A stretch of DNA of 64,000 nt from Oscheius dolichura. Its lineage: Eukaryota; Nematoda; Chromadorea; Rhabditida; Rhabditidae. The DNA is taken from the NCBI GenBank assembly GCA_932521035.1, contig OW051494.1:3954001-4018000 (forward strand). The letters run 5' to 3'. The notes beneath the pieces were generated by a model that worked only from the letters and a program-made list of their open reading frames with translations, ran no database searches and was not told where the DNA came from. Positions 24,385 to 36,708 of this stretch are shown one piece after another. The position numbers and the translations under genes were made by a program. Numbering within the stretch: position 1 is the first letter of the stretch; each line of letters opens with the position of its first letter.

Positions 24385-24759
24385 CTATGAAGCAGCGCTT
24401 GAGGAGGAGGAGGAGGAGACAGCGGCGGCCATCAACTGCCTGGCTCTCTCATCGGAAACGGGCTCGTTGAAGTCGATGTACTGGGCCACGAGGACGTTCT
24501 TCCTGCTCCGCGTACGGTACAGTCTCATCGTCATTTTGTCCATCTCCCCGGCGGCCGTCGTCTCGCTGCCCTTCTCCTGAAAGGGCGAACAGTTCACTTC
24601 CATTTGATCTTGCGAGTTGTCCACGCCGGCGCCTGACAATTTTTGTGTTTCAACGGGGGGAGAAGGAAGCTCACGAGGGAGAGAGGTTAAAATATCTCTA
24701 GCTTCATCCACCGCCTGGTCGATGGTGGCACAAATCTCGGCGTAGGCTCCCTGACTCAT
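24385..24759 (-). CDS. Small unknown protein, about 110-124 residues
   Basis: Not recognised. Taking ATG 24759 gives MSQGAYAEICATIDQAVDEA, an N-terminal helix, then an acidic/polar middle, then MTMRLYRTRSRKNVLVAQY and IDFNEPVSDERARQLMAA, ending in a poly-Ser tail. Stop TAG 24385-24387, followed closely by AATAAA. A GTGAGC...TGTCAG pair inside (about 24683-24636) would remove about 45 nt in frame, so splicing there is possible. A longer start at 24864 is open but less likely. Head-to-head with the Fer-like kinase, whose start lies 454 bp away. Function cannot be assigned from what is visible. Confidence 0.5.
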   Translation of the reverse strand: MSQGAYAEICATIDQAVDEARDILTSLPRELPSPPVETQKLSGAGVDNSQDQMEVNCSPFQEKGSETTAAGEMDKMTMRLYRTRSRKNVLVAQYIDFNEPVSDERARQLMAAAVSSSSSSSAAS

Positions 24760-25212
24760 GGAAATGGGGAGACGGCTTGTCCGTAATGGCGGACACAAAT
24801 GGCCAGATTGGGGATCTATCCCGATGACATGTCTTATAGTATTTCTTCCATTTCTAGGTCTCAAGGATAAAAATACCGTTTGGATTAAACTTGTCCGGGA
24901 TGATTATATCTGTTGAACTGTTCAGACTCCCTTCCGGCTCATTGTCTCCGGCTGTTTTCTCCGGGAAAGGTCAGTGAATTATTTTACTCCCCTTCGCATA
25001 GGTCTCAAATTGAAGCATACGATCTAGCGGTGCGGTGCGCCACCCCGCCAACCAGGGCAGGCCTCCCAGAGGTAGAGGGACGGGCGGACACTGGTCGAGC
25101 CAGGGCTCTCGGGCATCCTTGGTCGCGGTTGTCGCTGTCTCAGCTGGAAGATGGCTCGTTTTTGCTCGTTCGACCCGATCTGGCTCTTACCTTGAGTGTT
25201 ACAGGTCCAGCA

Positions 25213-26975
25213 ATGGATAAGAGCAAACTGCAGCGGTCGGCGTCGACGCTGCCGAAGCTGAAAGAAGGGATCAAAGACGACTTAGAAAAGCAAGAGTACT
25301 TCCACGGTTTCCGGCCGCGGAAGGATCTGCAACACCTGCTCAAGGAGCCGCATGACTTCCTGGTGAGGGTCACGGACAACGGAGGAGGGGCCGCCGAGAT
25401 CATCGTCAGCGTCCTGAACGAACAGAAGAAGCTGTCGCATTTGACGCTCTGCTATGAGAACGGCGCCTGGATGTTCACCGTGGCGATGCAGCAGAAGAAG
25501 AAGTGGAGGAAGAGGAGCAAGGAGGACGGCTACACCAAGTCGCGCAACATGCTCGGCTTCTCCTCCGTCTGCGAGCTGGTCAAGTACTACAAGGACCACC
25601 GCACCCCGGCCAAGGCATACCTCAAGAGGGCCATCCTCCGACCCAATTGGCTGATCACCCACGACAAGGTCGAATACAAGGTGGCGGATCTCATAGGCAG
25701 CGGTAACTTCTGCCACGTCTACCGGGGCAAGTACAAGCGAACCGCGGAGGATGTCTACGACGTGGCGGTGAAGGTGTGCCACGAGGGGAAGCTGGCCACG
25801 GAGACGAACGACGAAAGCAAGGAGGCCAGGAAGTCGATGATCTCCGAGGCCCAGACGATGGCCCAATACGCCCACGAGTGCATCATCACCGTAGGCCGTC
25901 CTCTCTTTGTTTTATACGGCTAGTTTCAGATGCACGGGGTCGCACTTGCGCACCCACCAATTCTTATTGTTATGGAATACTGTAGCGGAGGAAATCTGGA
26001 GAATCATCTGACGAAGAGCGGGGACAAAATCGAGATGGGCGAGAGGGTCGTCTATGCGCTGGAGGCGGCCAGAGGCATGCGCTACTTACATGACCAGCAT
26101 CCTCCGTGCGTCCACCGCGATCTGGCAGCCAGGAACTGTCTGATCTCCTCGAAGGGGACGATTAAAATCAGCGACTTTGGACTGTCGATGGTCACCAAGG
26201 AGATCGACGGGGCCAAGGAGGAGGAGCCCGAGGCCAGTCCTCAGATCCCCGTCAGATGGATGGCCCCGGAGTCGTGGGTGCCGTTACAAATATTAATAAA
26301 ATGGATTCAGGTTGAAGAAGCCGATGCAGTTCAGTGCCAAGTCGGATGTCTGGAGTTACGGTGTGCTACTCTACGAGATATTCAATAACGGGGTGAAGCC
26401 GTGGACGGACGAGCCGGTGACAAGCAAAAAGAGGACGAAATACGGGATATTTTAGGTGAAGAAGATCGCGACCCTGATCCGGAAGTGCCAAATGCCGCCG
26501 TTTCCCGAGAAGGCCCCCGACGAAGTCAAGGAACTCGTCAGCACGATTTGGTGGGTGCCCTGCCTCGTTTATAGCAAACGGATTCAGGGTTCCCGACCCC
26601 AAGGATCGGCCCACAATAGGCAAAGCATATCGAAAGCTGTTCGTCGTGATCAAGAACCGCACCCACCTGCCCCCGGCAGACTTACGGAACTGGGCAGTCA
26701 ACGGGATTCCCGGGGTGCGACGGACGGAGGATGGATTGGCCCATCTGATTGGAGACGCAACCGACGACAGATGCGAGACCAAAAGTAACGACGAAGGGCT
26801 CAAGTCTATGGACGAGGCAGAGCAAAATCTGCGCAAGTGAGTTCAAAATTTCGTATTGGAAATGTTTTTTTTTTTAAATTTATCTAATTCATTTGCAATA
26901 TTTCTCTTTTTCAGAGCTTTGGAACCTGCCGGGCAGTATGAAGCCGCTGTTCATTCTACTCCTACCAAGAAATAA
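25213..26975 (+). CDS. Fer-like SH2-domain protein tyrosine kinase
   Basis: Non-receptor tyrosine kinase of the short Fes/Fer type (SH2 then kinase, no F-BAR), a family greatly expanded in nematodes. I chose ATG 25213 ([12 protein letters not shown]) because it follows an acceptor TGTTACAG (AG 25203-25204); the open frame continues upstream to 24913, but that part looks like outron or 5' intron. SH2: [22 protein letters not shown] (phosphotyrosine-binding Arg kept). Kinase: [18 protein letters not shown] (ATP-site Lys), [18 protein letters not shown] (about 26113-26136), [22 protein letters not shown]. All catalytic residues are present. Stop TAA 26973-26975. The last exon (after about 26838) and tail are AT-rich while the rest is GC-rich. 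Confidence 0.9.
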
Positions 26976-26995
26976 ACTCTCAAAAAAATAGAGTA

Positions 26996-27001
26996 AATAA
27001 A
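26996..27001 (+). terminator. Poly(A) signal of the Fer-like kinase
   Basis: AATAAA 21 nt after the stop codon; another AATAAA overlaps the stop itself. Confidence 0.6.
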
Positions 27002-27290
27002 GAATAAAACCTTGTGTTTTTGTGTCTGTTACTTCATCTCTTCTCTTATATCCTCATTGGCAACTTACTTTCTGTATATACCTTGTTTTATCAGTATAGT
27101 TCCGTTCCTGCAGATTCTGGGGCGGATCACTGGCCCTGCAACGTCTAGACGGCAGACGTCTACAGAAAGAGGCAGTACGTGTACGTAAAATCGCGTAGAG
27201 TTCGAAAATTATCGAAGAACTTCCATTTCAAAGTGTCGACTTCGAATACTGCAACCTCCCACTGACTTTATCTACTTTTCTTTTCAGTTT

Positions 27291-30334
<3,044 letters not shown>

Positions 30335-30339
30335 ATATA

Positions 30340-30345
30340 AATAAA
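30340..30345 (+). terminator. Poly(A) signal of DDX42
   Basis: AATAAA immediately after the stop codon. Confidence 0.5.
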
Positions 30346-30443
30346 TATTGTAATAAATAATGAATAAAAGTCGGCAGGGCTAATTATAGAAGCATCAGTC
30401 ATCATGAACTCGTTACCCTTCGACCACTTCTTGATCGTTTCTA

Positions 30444-30560
30444 CTATTCCGTGTTCTCTCCGGTTTTCCTAGAGCTAGCGCTTGATGCAAAATACACGAT
30501 GAGCAAAGAAGCTATAGATAGTACATATGCCATCACTGTAAAACCAGCGGGGGTGACCAT
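30444..30560 (-). CDS. Candidate 38-residue single-pass membrane micropeptide
   Basis: Open from ATG 30560 to TAG 30444-30446. It starts MVTPAGFTVMAYVL, continues as one hydrophobic segment, then a polar tail ending RKTGENTE. It lies 170 bp downstream of the TPX2-like gene on the same strand, so it could be a second cistron, and between two converging 3' ends. A different frame (from an ATG at 30591) gives a 36-residue ORF over the same bases, so this could be chance. I do not recognise the peptide. Confidence 0.25.
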   Translation of the reverse strand: MVTPAGFTVMAYVLSIASLLIVYFASSASSRKTGENTE

Positions 30561-30732
30561 CTACTATACGCCCAGATCCCTTCATTCTTTTCCCAGTTTC
30601 ACATGAACCCTTGAGCTTCTAGGGAGCCCCATTTCGTAAATAAATAAGAAAGTAATTCCTACTGAATCATTTATTCAGCCTAAATAAAACAATTTACAAT
30701 ACAAATGATAATCTATTACAGCTGCAGACAAG

Positions 30733-31946
30733 TTACCGTGGAAGGACATTTCTTCTAACTTTTGTTGAGTGTATTCCATGTGTATAGGTATTTGGAACAA
30801 TTCTGCAAAAAAAAAATAATATGAAAACATATATATTCCTTACTTTGTAGGTGTGGCCATCGGTAAAGTAGTAATACTCTTAGGTCTAGATAGACGTTCC
30901 ACCATTCCTTGAATATTTGGTGCGGCAGTTCGATTTTGTAAGGGCATCTTAAAAACTTGCAGTTGGCAAAAAAATAACTTGGATACTAACTCGGTTACGC
31001 GGGGGAATGGACCCCGGCCGCCTCCTCAATAACATTGGTGTTTCCGGATTCGTCAGATGTCGTGCAGGTGTAACGCCCTAACAGAATAATCAGAGGCATT
31101 CTTACTTACCGAAGGTGTCGGATAACTGCGTAAAGGAGGTGCTCTACAACTCGGAGTCTTCGGAAGGTCGCGACGAGGACGAATTACACTGGTGCGAGGT
31201 TCTAGTGGTTTCTAAAGATTAAATGAATGAAGCGTTTATAAATAGTTACCTGTCTTACTGCCGAGCCAAAAGCGATAGTAGGACGAGGCGAAGATCTGAC
31301 CATAACAGGAGCACGGTTGAATGTATTCTCACTTTTTTGTAAACCTCTATTTCCGTGGACGGCCGGAGGAATCGGAACAGAAATCCTGCATTGTAATATT
31401 ACGAGTACTATTTGGGAGAACTTACTTAGGGATGACTCGTGTTTGTGAGCGTGTAATTGGGCCTGAAGTCCTAGGGGTGACTGGATTTCTCGCTTCCCGC
31501 CACGAGGTACTGTAAAGAATATTATTCAATATTACTGAAAATCAGCTAGCCTTGATGATCTACTGAGAGAATCGGCGCGTTTCGGAGGACCAGAAGGCCT
31601 AACGCAACGTTGGTTATCAACGACTTCTTGCTCTCTTTTGATCTGACTTCTCCTCTTTATTTGCCGCTTATTACCAAACATAGCCAGGCGGGATAAGTCT
31701 TCTAAAATGGAAGTTAGCAAAAGAAAACAGCAGACCCGGATCTTCTTGTAGAGCTACGTGAGCCAACTCCTTTGTTACTTCTTCAATTTCAGGTGGTTCA
31801 GCTAAAATTAACGGAGGTAAGCAGTACTAAACAAAATTACGGAAAAACGAGTCATCTGCTTCTTCAACGTCGGCATTTGCTTCCTGGAGAGAATTAGCCC
31901 AACAAGGAGCCTTGACTTTCTCATAGACATCGTCATTATCTTCCAT
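30733..31946 (-). CDS. Basic Ser/Pro-rich protein, possibly TPX2/TPXL-1 type
   Basis: Start ATG 31946 (MEDNDDVYEKVKAPCW), 10 nt after ATTTTAG. Six or seven exons encode about 320 residues; the end reads PTYTHGI-like and KVRRNVLPR, stop TAA 30733-30735. The N-terminus carries an Aurora A-binding-like pattern: Y...AP, then 20 residues later an acidic DDSFF, comparable in spacing to YDAP...DSWF of human TPX2. The rest is basic and rich in Ser/Pro/Thr-Pro (RPRRDLPKTPSC, GVTPARHLTNPETPM), fitting a mitotically phosphorylated microtubule-binding protein. No TPX2 C-terminal signature was identified. If correct, the product would activate Aurora A on spindles. Assignment rests on the short N-terminal motif only. 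Confidence 0.5.
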
Positions 31947-32165
31947 TGTCAAATGTCTAAAATTATATGTTTCATAGCAGCATCTAGAATCTAGAATCTG
32001 GAATGAAGAAATAGGAACAACACAGAAAGACACAAAAGACAATCTCGACAAAGACAATGTTAAAAACATCCTGAATCCCATGGTGAAATATCAAATGCGA
32101 TACGAAATTGTAAATTTGAAAATCCAAAAAGAAAGTGGTTTGACTACTCTAGGTGCAGTATATAA

Positions 32166-32512
32166 GAGCCAGTGTCTGTAAGACTCGAGAAACAGAGTGC
32201 GGTGACGGATCTCAGAATGACTTCTAACCTAGTCTATCTGACTCAGTTTTTCATGCTGATCACGAATATGGCAATGAAAATTCTTGCAAATGTGATTTTG
32301 GGTGCGAAATTCCACATTCAAAAATCGGATGCGCCAAAAAATAACTTTTTTATTTTCTATTGGACCACCATATTTTTATAGCTTATCTGAACCGCCTCGG
32401 TGAGCTGAGTTTAGTGGTACAAGAATTTTATAGATTTTACCCAATTCTAATGGAGAAAATCCCGTCACCGCACTGCCCCCCGCGGGGTTGCTCGATTCTT
32501 AGAGACTGGCTC
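32166..32512. mobile_element. 347-bp element with long imperfect terminal inverted repeats
   Basis: Left arm 32166-32208 and right arm 32462-32512 are reverse complements over about 40 positions. GAGCCAGT pairs with ACTGGCTC, TCT..AAGA.TCGAG pairs with the matching strand, and AGTGCGGTGACGG (32196-32208) pairs perfectly with 32462-32474. A 12-nt GC-rich insertion sits in the right arm. The interior is AT-rich with no ORF. A TATA-like TATATAAG abuts the left end. This fits a non-autonomous DNA transposon (MITE); inner ends beginning CAGTGCGG look Tc1/mariner-like. A structured RNA gene is the alternative. Confidence 0.6.
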
Positions 32513-33356
32513 ATAATGTAACCTTCCTTTCATCTTTCATTTCCGTTTTCTAATGAGGGAATACAACTATGTATATATGAATGTAGATGTATTATATCAT
32601 TTCTTCTATGAAACATGCCCGAAAATGTAGATCATTATTTTCAGGTATTATGCCGCAACCTACTAAATCAAAACCTCGCAAAAATAGACGACGGAAGGAA
32701 TACTTGCGACCAGATGGAATAAATCTTATTATTGGACGGTTATCTCCAATAACTATTATGGTATACTAATAGTTTTCTTTTATTATTTGAAGCAAGTAAT
32801 AGATTCGGCATTTGCACAGTAATAATAGGTATGTGCGGCCAGCAGGAGCGAATAAAATTTTTGTTATTGGTTTCATCAACGAGAATGAATGTGACACTAG
32901 AGGATACGGATTTAAAAAGCTCTATACCGTTTCTAATCGTACAGTTTTTATATAATATCCACAGTTTATCTTCAGCTTACAACGAGCCTTACTGCCAACA
33001 GAAAAAAGGACGATTCGAACTACAAACAACGATTAACCAAAGTAATATATTAAGGCTACTCACATCTGGGCTCATAACAACAAATACGGCAGCATTTTGC
33101 GCCCTCCCCAAAGCCGATAGTGTTGCTTACGGTTTCTTGATGGTTGACACCGACGAGAGTACGCTTTTAGCTTCTTCTTTGAATTTCATTTTTAGATAAT
33201 CGACTTATACTTGGTACTCTTAGCAAATATGTTTTAGGCTGCGAAACATGGATTAATAAAATTAATTGGCAATTAAGAGAAGTTAGTTAGCTTGTAATAA
33301 CTTTCAAGACTAAGAATTTTAAGTCGAAACGTAGAGAAATAAGTAATCTTCACAGT
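32513..33356. other. AT-rich stretch with only weak ORFs
   Basis: A plus-strand ORF at 32651-32769 starts MPQPTKSKPRKNRRRKEYL. Another at 32831-33199 (122 codons, open without introns) includes YGFLMVDTDES. Neither has a recognisable domain, and I could not join them through credible splice sites. A minus-strand reading from about 33190 (MKFKEEAKSVL) ends at a donor-like GTAAGC. I see nothing that decides between a decayed gene and non-coding sequence. Confidence 0.3.
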
Positions 33357-33692
33357 ATGAAGAGTTCTACGCTTCCTGGGGGCTTTTGGACTGATTTTAC
33401 GTCGCTCGCTAAAAATACGTCATTGAGAATGCAGCTAATTGTACAGAACAGTATGACCGTAAAGCAATTTGAAAAGGTGACATATTTTTTTAATTCTCTT
33501 CTCCTTATACATTTTACACCATCTATCATTTTTTAGCTTATTGATGAACTTTTACACCATGCTCGTATCATTGGAAACAATCCAAAATGGCTATGCGGTA
33601 TTATGTCACATCTCCGCACTTATGCTAAATCAAGAGAAGTTCATCAGGCCTTAAAAATTGGTATAAAGAAGGTAGAACAATTCGAATTATAG
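33357..33692 (+). CDS. Small orphan protein, 91 residues, two exons
   Basis: Start ATG 33357 (MKSSTLPGGFWTDFTS), 1 nt after the acceptor-like CTTCACAG. Exon 1 ends EKF-like QFEK at GTGACA. A 59-nt intron ends TTTTTAG, and exon 2 reads in frame LIDELLHHARIIGNNPKWL then HLRTYAKSREVHQALK, stop TAG 33690-33692. The clean splice junction and in-frame continuation argue for a real gene. The sequence looks helical and mildly basic, with no signal peptide or membrane segment. I do not recognise the family. Confidence 0.55.
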
Positions 33693-33803
33693 TAAAGAGA
33701 TCAATTTTTATTCGCACTTGATAAAACTAATTTTTATGTACAAAAACAATAGTCGTTTCATAAAAGTTTCTCAGTAGAGTAAAACAATGTTATGTTAAAT
33801 CGC

Positions 33804-33809
33804 TTTATT
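33804..33809 (-). terminator. Poly(A) signal of the cuticlin gene
   Basis: AATAAA on the minus strand about 50 nt after the stop codon. Confidence 0.6.
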
Positions 33810-33860
33810 GAAAAAGGCACCCGTTTCGTACAGCAGTATAACAGAAGTATGGGGGAGAAA

Positions 33861-36708
33861 TCAAAAGTCACAATATTTGAGTGAATCCTTGGGACGAATG
33901 CCTTCACTCAAGAGAACATTTAAAGTCCTGGTCTCTACTTCAACTGTCATATAAAAACCGAGTTTTGTAGGTACAATATTTCGTCTATTTCTTTTCCCTT
34001 GAAGCGCATCAGACGTCTGATTTGATGTCGTAGCCTCTCGGCGAAGTCGAGCCGGATGGAGCGATTTTTTGGAACATTTCGGCGGCTAAAAAGGGTTGCT
34101 CTTTTTTCAGAAGGCTGTTACAATCTGCTGAGCGCAGGCGCTCTCCTTATCGTCCATATCGCAGAGAGAAATTCTACATTTAAAAACGAGATTTTCGTCT
34201 CCAGGGAATTTGAATATAGCCATTTCCTAAATACATGTCTTTTTCGATACGTTTCCCTATTCACCTGGAATACATATGGATCAAGGTTGTCAGTGGCAAA
34301 GCGTGAGTAATTGGGCGTTTCAATAAAATGTTCGTCGACTTCACAACCCTCAGAGTCTAAAATCATTGTCGAAGTTCGCTCCGATCGAACATGGCAATCG
34401 TGAACGAGATACTGATATTGAGGAGCTGAAGCCTTTATAGTTGGGGTTCTTTTCGTACTTACGACTGTCACAACTCCATCGATGATATAATGTTTCTCCA
34501 ACTTTTGCGTCAAGTGCAACACATTGAGTTGGATTAAACCGATGAAGAGTATAGCGGCAACTGGTTTCAGCTACCGAACGAATGACGGAACGGTCCAATT
34601 CTTGACGGGTGATCGGCTGAGCAAAGAAGCAGCTGACATCGAGGCCTTGGTCGGCTCTGGTTAAAATCAGTGGATGGAATTGGAGAATGACGGAGATGTT
34701 GAACTGATAACCATCGCGCTTCTGCATTTTTATCTTATATTATAAATCCCCCTCTGTACACCTCAGTGGCAGATTTGCTCAATCCGCAGGTGCCCTCGGA
34801 AAATGTGATGGACTGCTGCCTGGAGTTCTCCGTGGCATGCTAAAGTAGTTCCATTTTCCCCCTCACTCCCCCTGACTCACCACAATACAGTTGGGGTCGT
34901 CGTGGTAGTGCTGGGCATACATCAAGCCGCTCATCTCCTTCTGTGTCCGGACTGTGAAGGTGACGGAGTTCGCCGTGCAGCTGACATCAGTAGCCCCGCG
35001 TATCCTCGGCTCTACGCACTTTTTATACCCAACTCGTCAAATGACTCACTAGCATCCGGTCCGAGGTCCACTCCCTCACAGCCAAATCCCACATATTTCA
35101 AGAATTCCGACTCGAATTCCTGAATGTTCCACGGGGCGAAGACGCGTGAATTGTCCCCGGCTATCATCAACAGCTCGGCCTCGTCCACTTTCGGCCTCTC
35201 GGCGACGCTTACCGCAATCACTGTGATCCCTAAAACGGCCGTTGTTCTTTGTTCCCCCTTCGAAGTAACCATTGACCCTCATCTCATCGGCTATGGGCTG
35301 GGGAGATCGAGCGGAGTGGCCGTCCGAGAGTACGAGAGCCAGCTTTGGTACTCCCTGTCGGGTGCCTGAAGTTGTCTGTCCCAAACGGCTTCCACGGAAA
35401 CGGACCGGTATTTGGATCGGAGCTGCGCAGGAGTGTCATGGCCTCGTGGAGAGCCAGGTGGGTGTTGGTGGTGCCCTTGATGGACCGCAGCCCGCGGACG
35501 TACTCCTCGACGGCGCTGTTGTTCCCGTAGCGGCGGTCGTTGAACTTGAAATGGACGAAGGTGCTGCCGGAATAGGTGATCAGCGTCAGCCTCAAAGGGA
35601 TGCCATCTCAGTCGGGGGACGGCTTACCTGACAGCCTCCGGGTGGACGTGGATGTTGCCGAGGACTCGGGTGACGACGAAGTCCAGCTGCTTCTGGAACT
35701 CGGAGGCCAGGGACTCGGAGGAGTCGATGACGAGGGCCATGTCCAGCGGCTTGTCCGACCCCTGAACCGGGCTGCTCAGTATTCATCCTCCCTCGACGAA
35801 CCTTGACACACGAGGGTATCTTCTCGCAGATCTCGATCCCCCGGAACGGGTCGAACAGCGGCTCCAGGGCCTCGAGATTCTTGTTGGTGATGATCTTGTT
35901 CGCGTCCCGGGTGTAGTTCAACAGCGCCGGCCAGGCCACGTACTCCCCGGTACCGTAGGCCCAGATCGAGAGATTCGGGACAGTTCTGAACGGCGGCCAC
36001 TGCCGGCTGGGAAGATACTGTACCTTCTGACAATGTCGGACATCTCCCAGTCTTTCGGGAAGTCGTGTGTCCTCCCGTCCGATAGGATGTAGAGGATCTT
36101 CGGCACGGAGGCGTCTCTCATCCCCTGAAGTTGGCCGTTCTCTTGTCTCCTCCCCACCCTCACCAGACTGGTGTTGCTCATCTTGTGGAAGGTGAACTCG
36201 AAGGCCTCCCCAATCCGAGTGATCCCGCTCACGTGGCGTAATACGTCCAGGGCGGCCATGAGTTCCTCCCGCGTCCCGAACTTGTGAAAGTCGAACTCGA
36301 GGTGTTGCGTTCCACTGAAACGGCCCGTCACTCTGTTCCCCCGGTCTTCACCTGAACTGGACCAACATGACCCGCGTCGCCTGGGGTCCGATGGTGACGT
36401 GCCGGACGATCCGTCTGATGATGTCGATTTCATCCTAAATTTATCTGGGTTACGGTAGCGGCGATGAGTCACCTGGAATTGGTCTCGTAGAGATCCGCTA
36501 CTGTCAAGCATGAAAATTAAATCGAGTGGAGGGGCGCGGATAACGCATCGAGCTGTAGGGAAGGATGAGGCTTGTCTGCCATTTTAGACGACTAACGTTT
36601 GATGGAGATGGGAGTGTGGACAATCTCGGGAGGGGCCAGCCCGTTGTCGATGATCTTGACGGCCTGTATGGACGGGAGGAGGAGGAGGAGGAGAAAGAGG
36701 AACAGCAT
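33861..36708 (-). CDS. Cuticlin-like protein with two vWA domains and a ZP domain
   Basis: Secreted/membrane-anchored extracellular matrix protein of the nematode CUT family (CUT-6-like). Start ATG 36708 (MLFLFLLLLLLPSIQA, a signal peptide), 9 nt after TTTCAG. vWA 1: FMLDSSGSLRDQF (DxSxS metal-binding motif, about 36520), RIGEAFEFTFHK, LYILSDGRTHDFP. vWA 2: ALVIDSSESLASEF (second DxSxS, about 35730), LRLTLITYSGST, LALVLSDGH, ending near 35050. ZP: SCTANSVTFTVRTQKEMSG, EGTCG, LQFHPLILTRADQ, YHRWSCD, LVHDCHV, EGCEVDEHF, FKFPGDENLVFKCRISLC, PPKC, then basic KRNRR (furin-like). The end reads GFYMTVEVE...KYCDF, stop TGA 33861-33863. I see no clear C-terminal membrane segment. The vWA part is GC-rich and the ZP part AT-richer. 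Confidence 0.88.

Noticed and set aside
32166-32512. RNase P, RNase MRP, SRP or 7SK RNA
   Set aside because: A long terminal helix is present, but I could not find the conserved CR-I/CR-V or other diagnostic motifs of these RNAs.
35012-36708. Calcium-channel alpha-2/delta subunit suggested by vWA domains
   Set aside because: A second vWA and a complete ZP domain follow in frame, which fits a CUT-6-type cuticlin instead.
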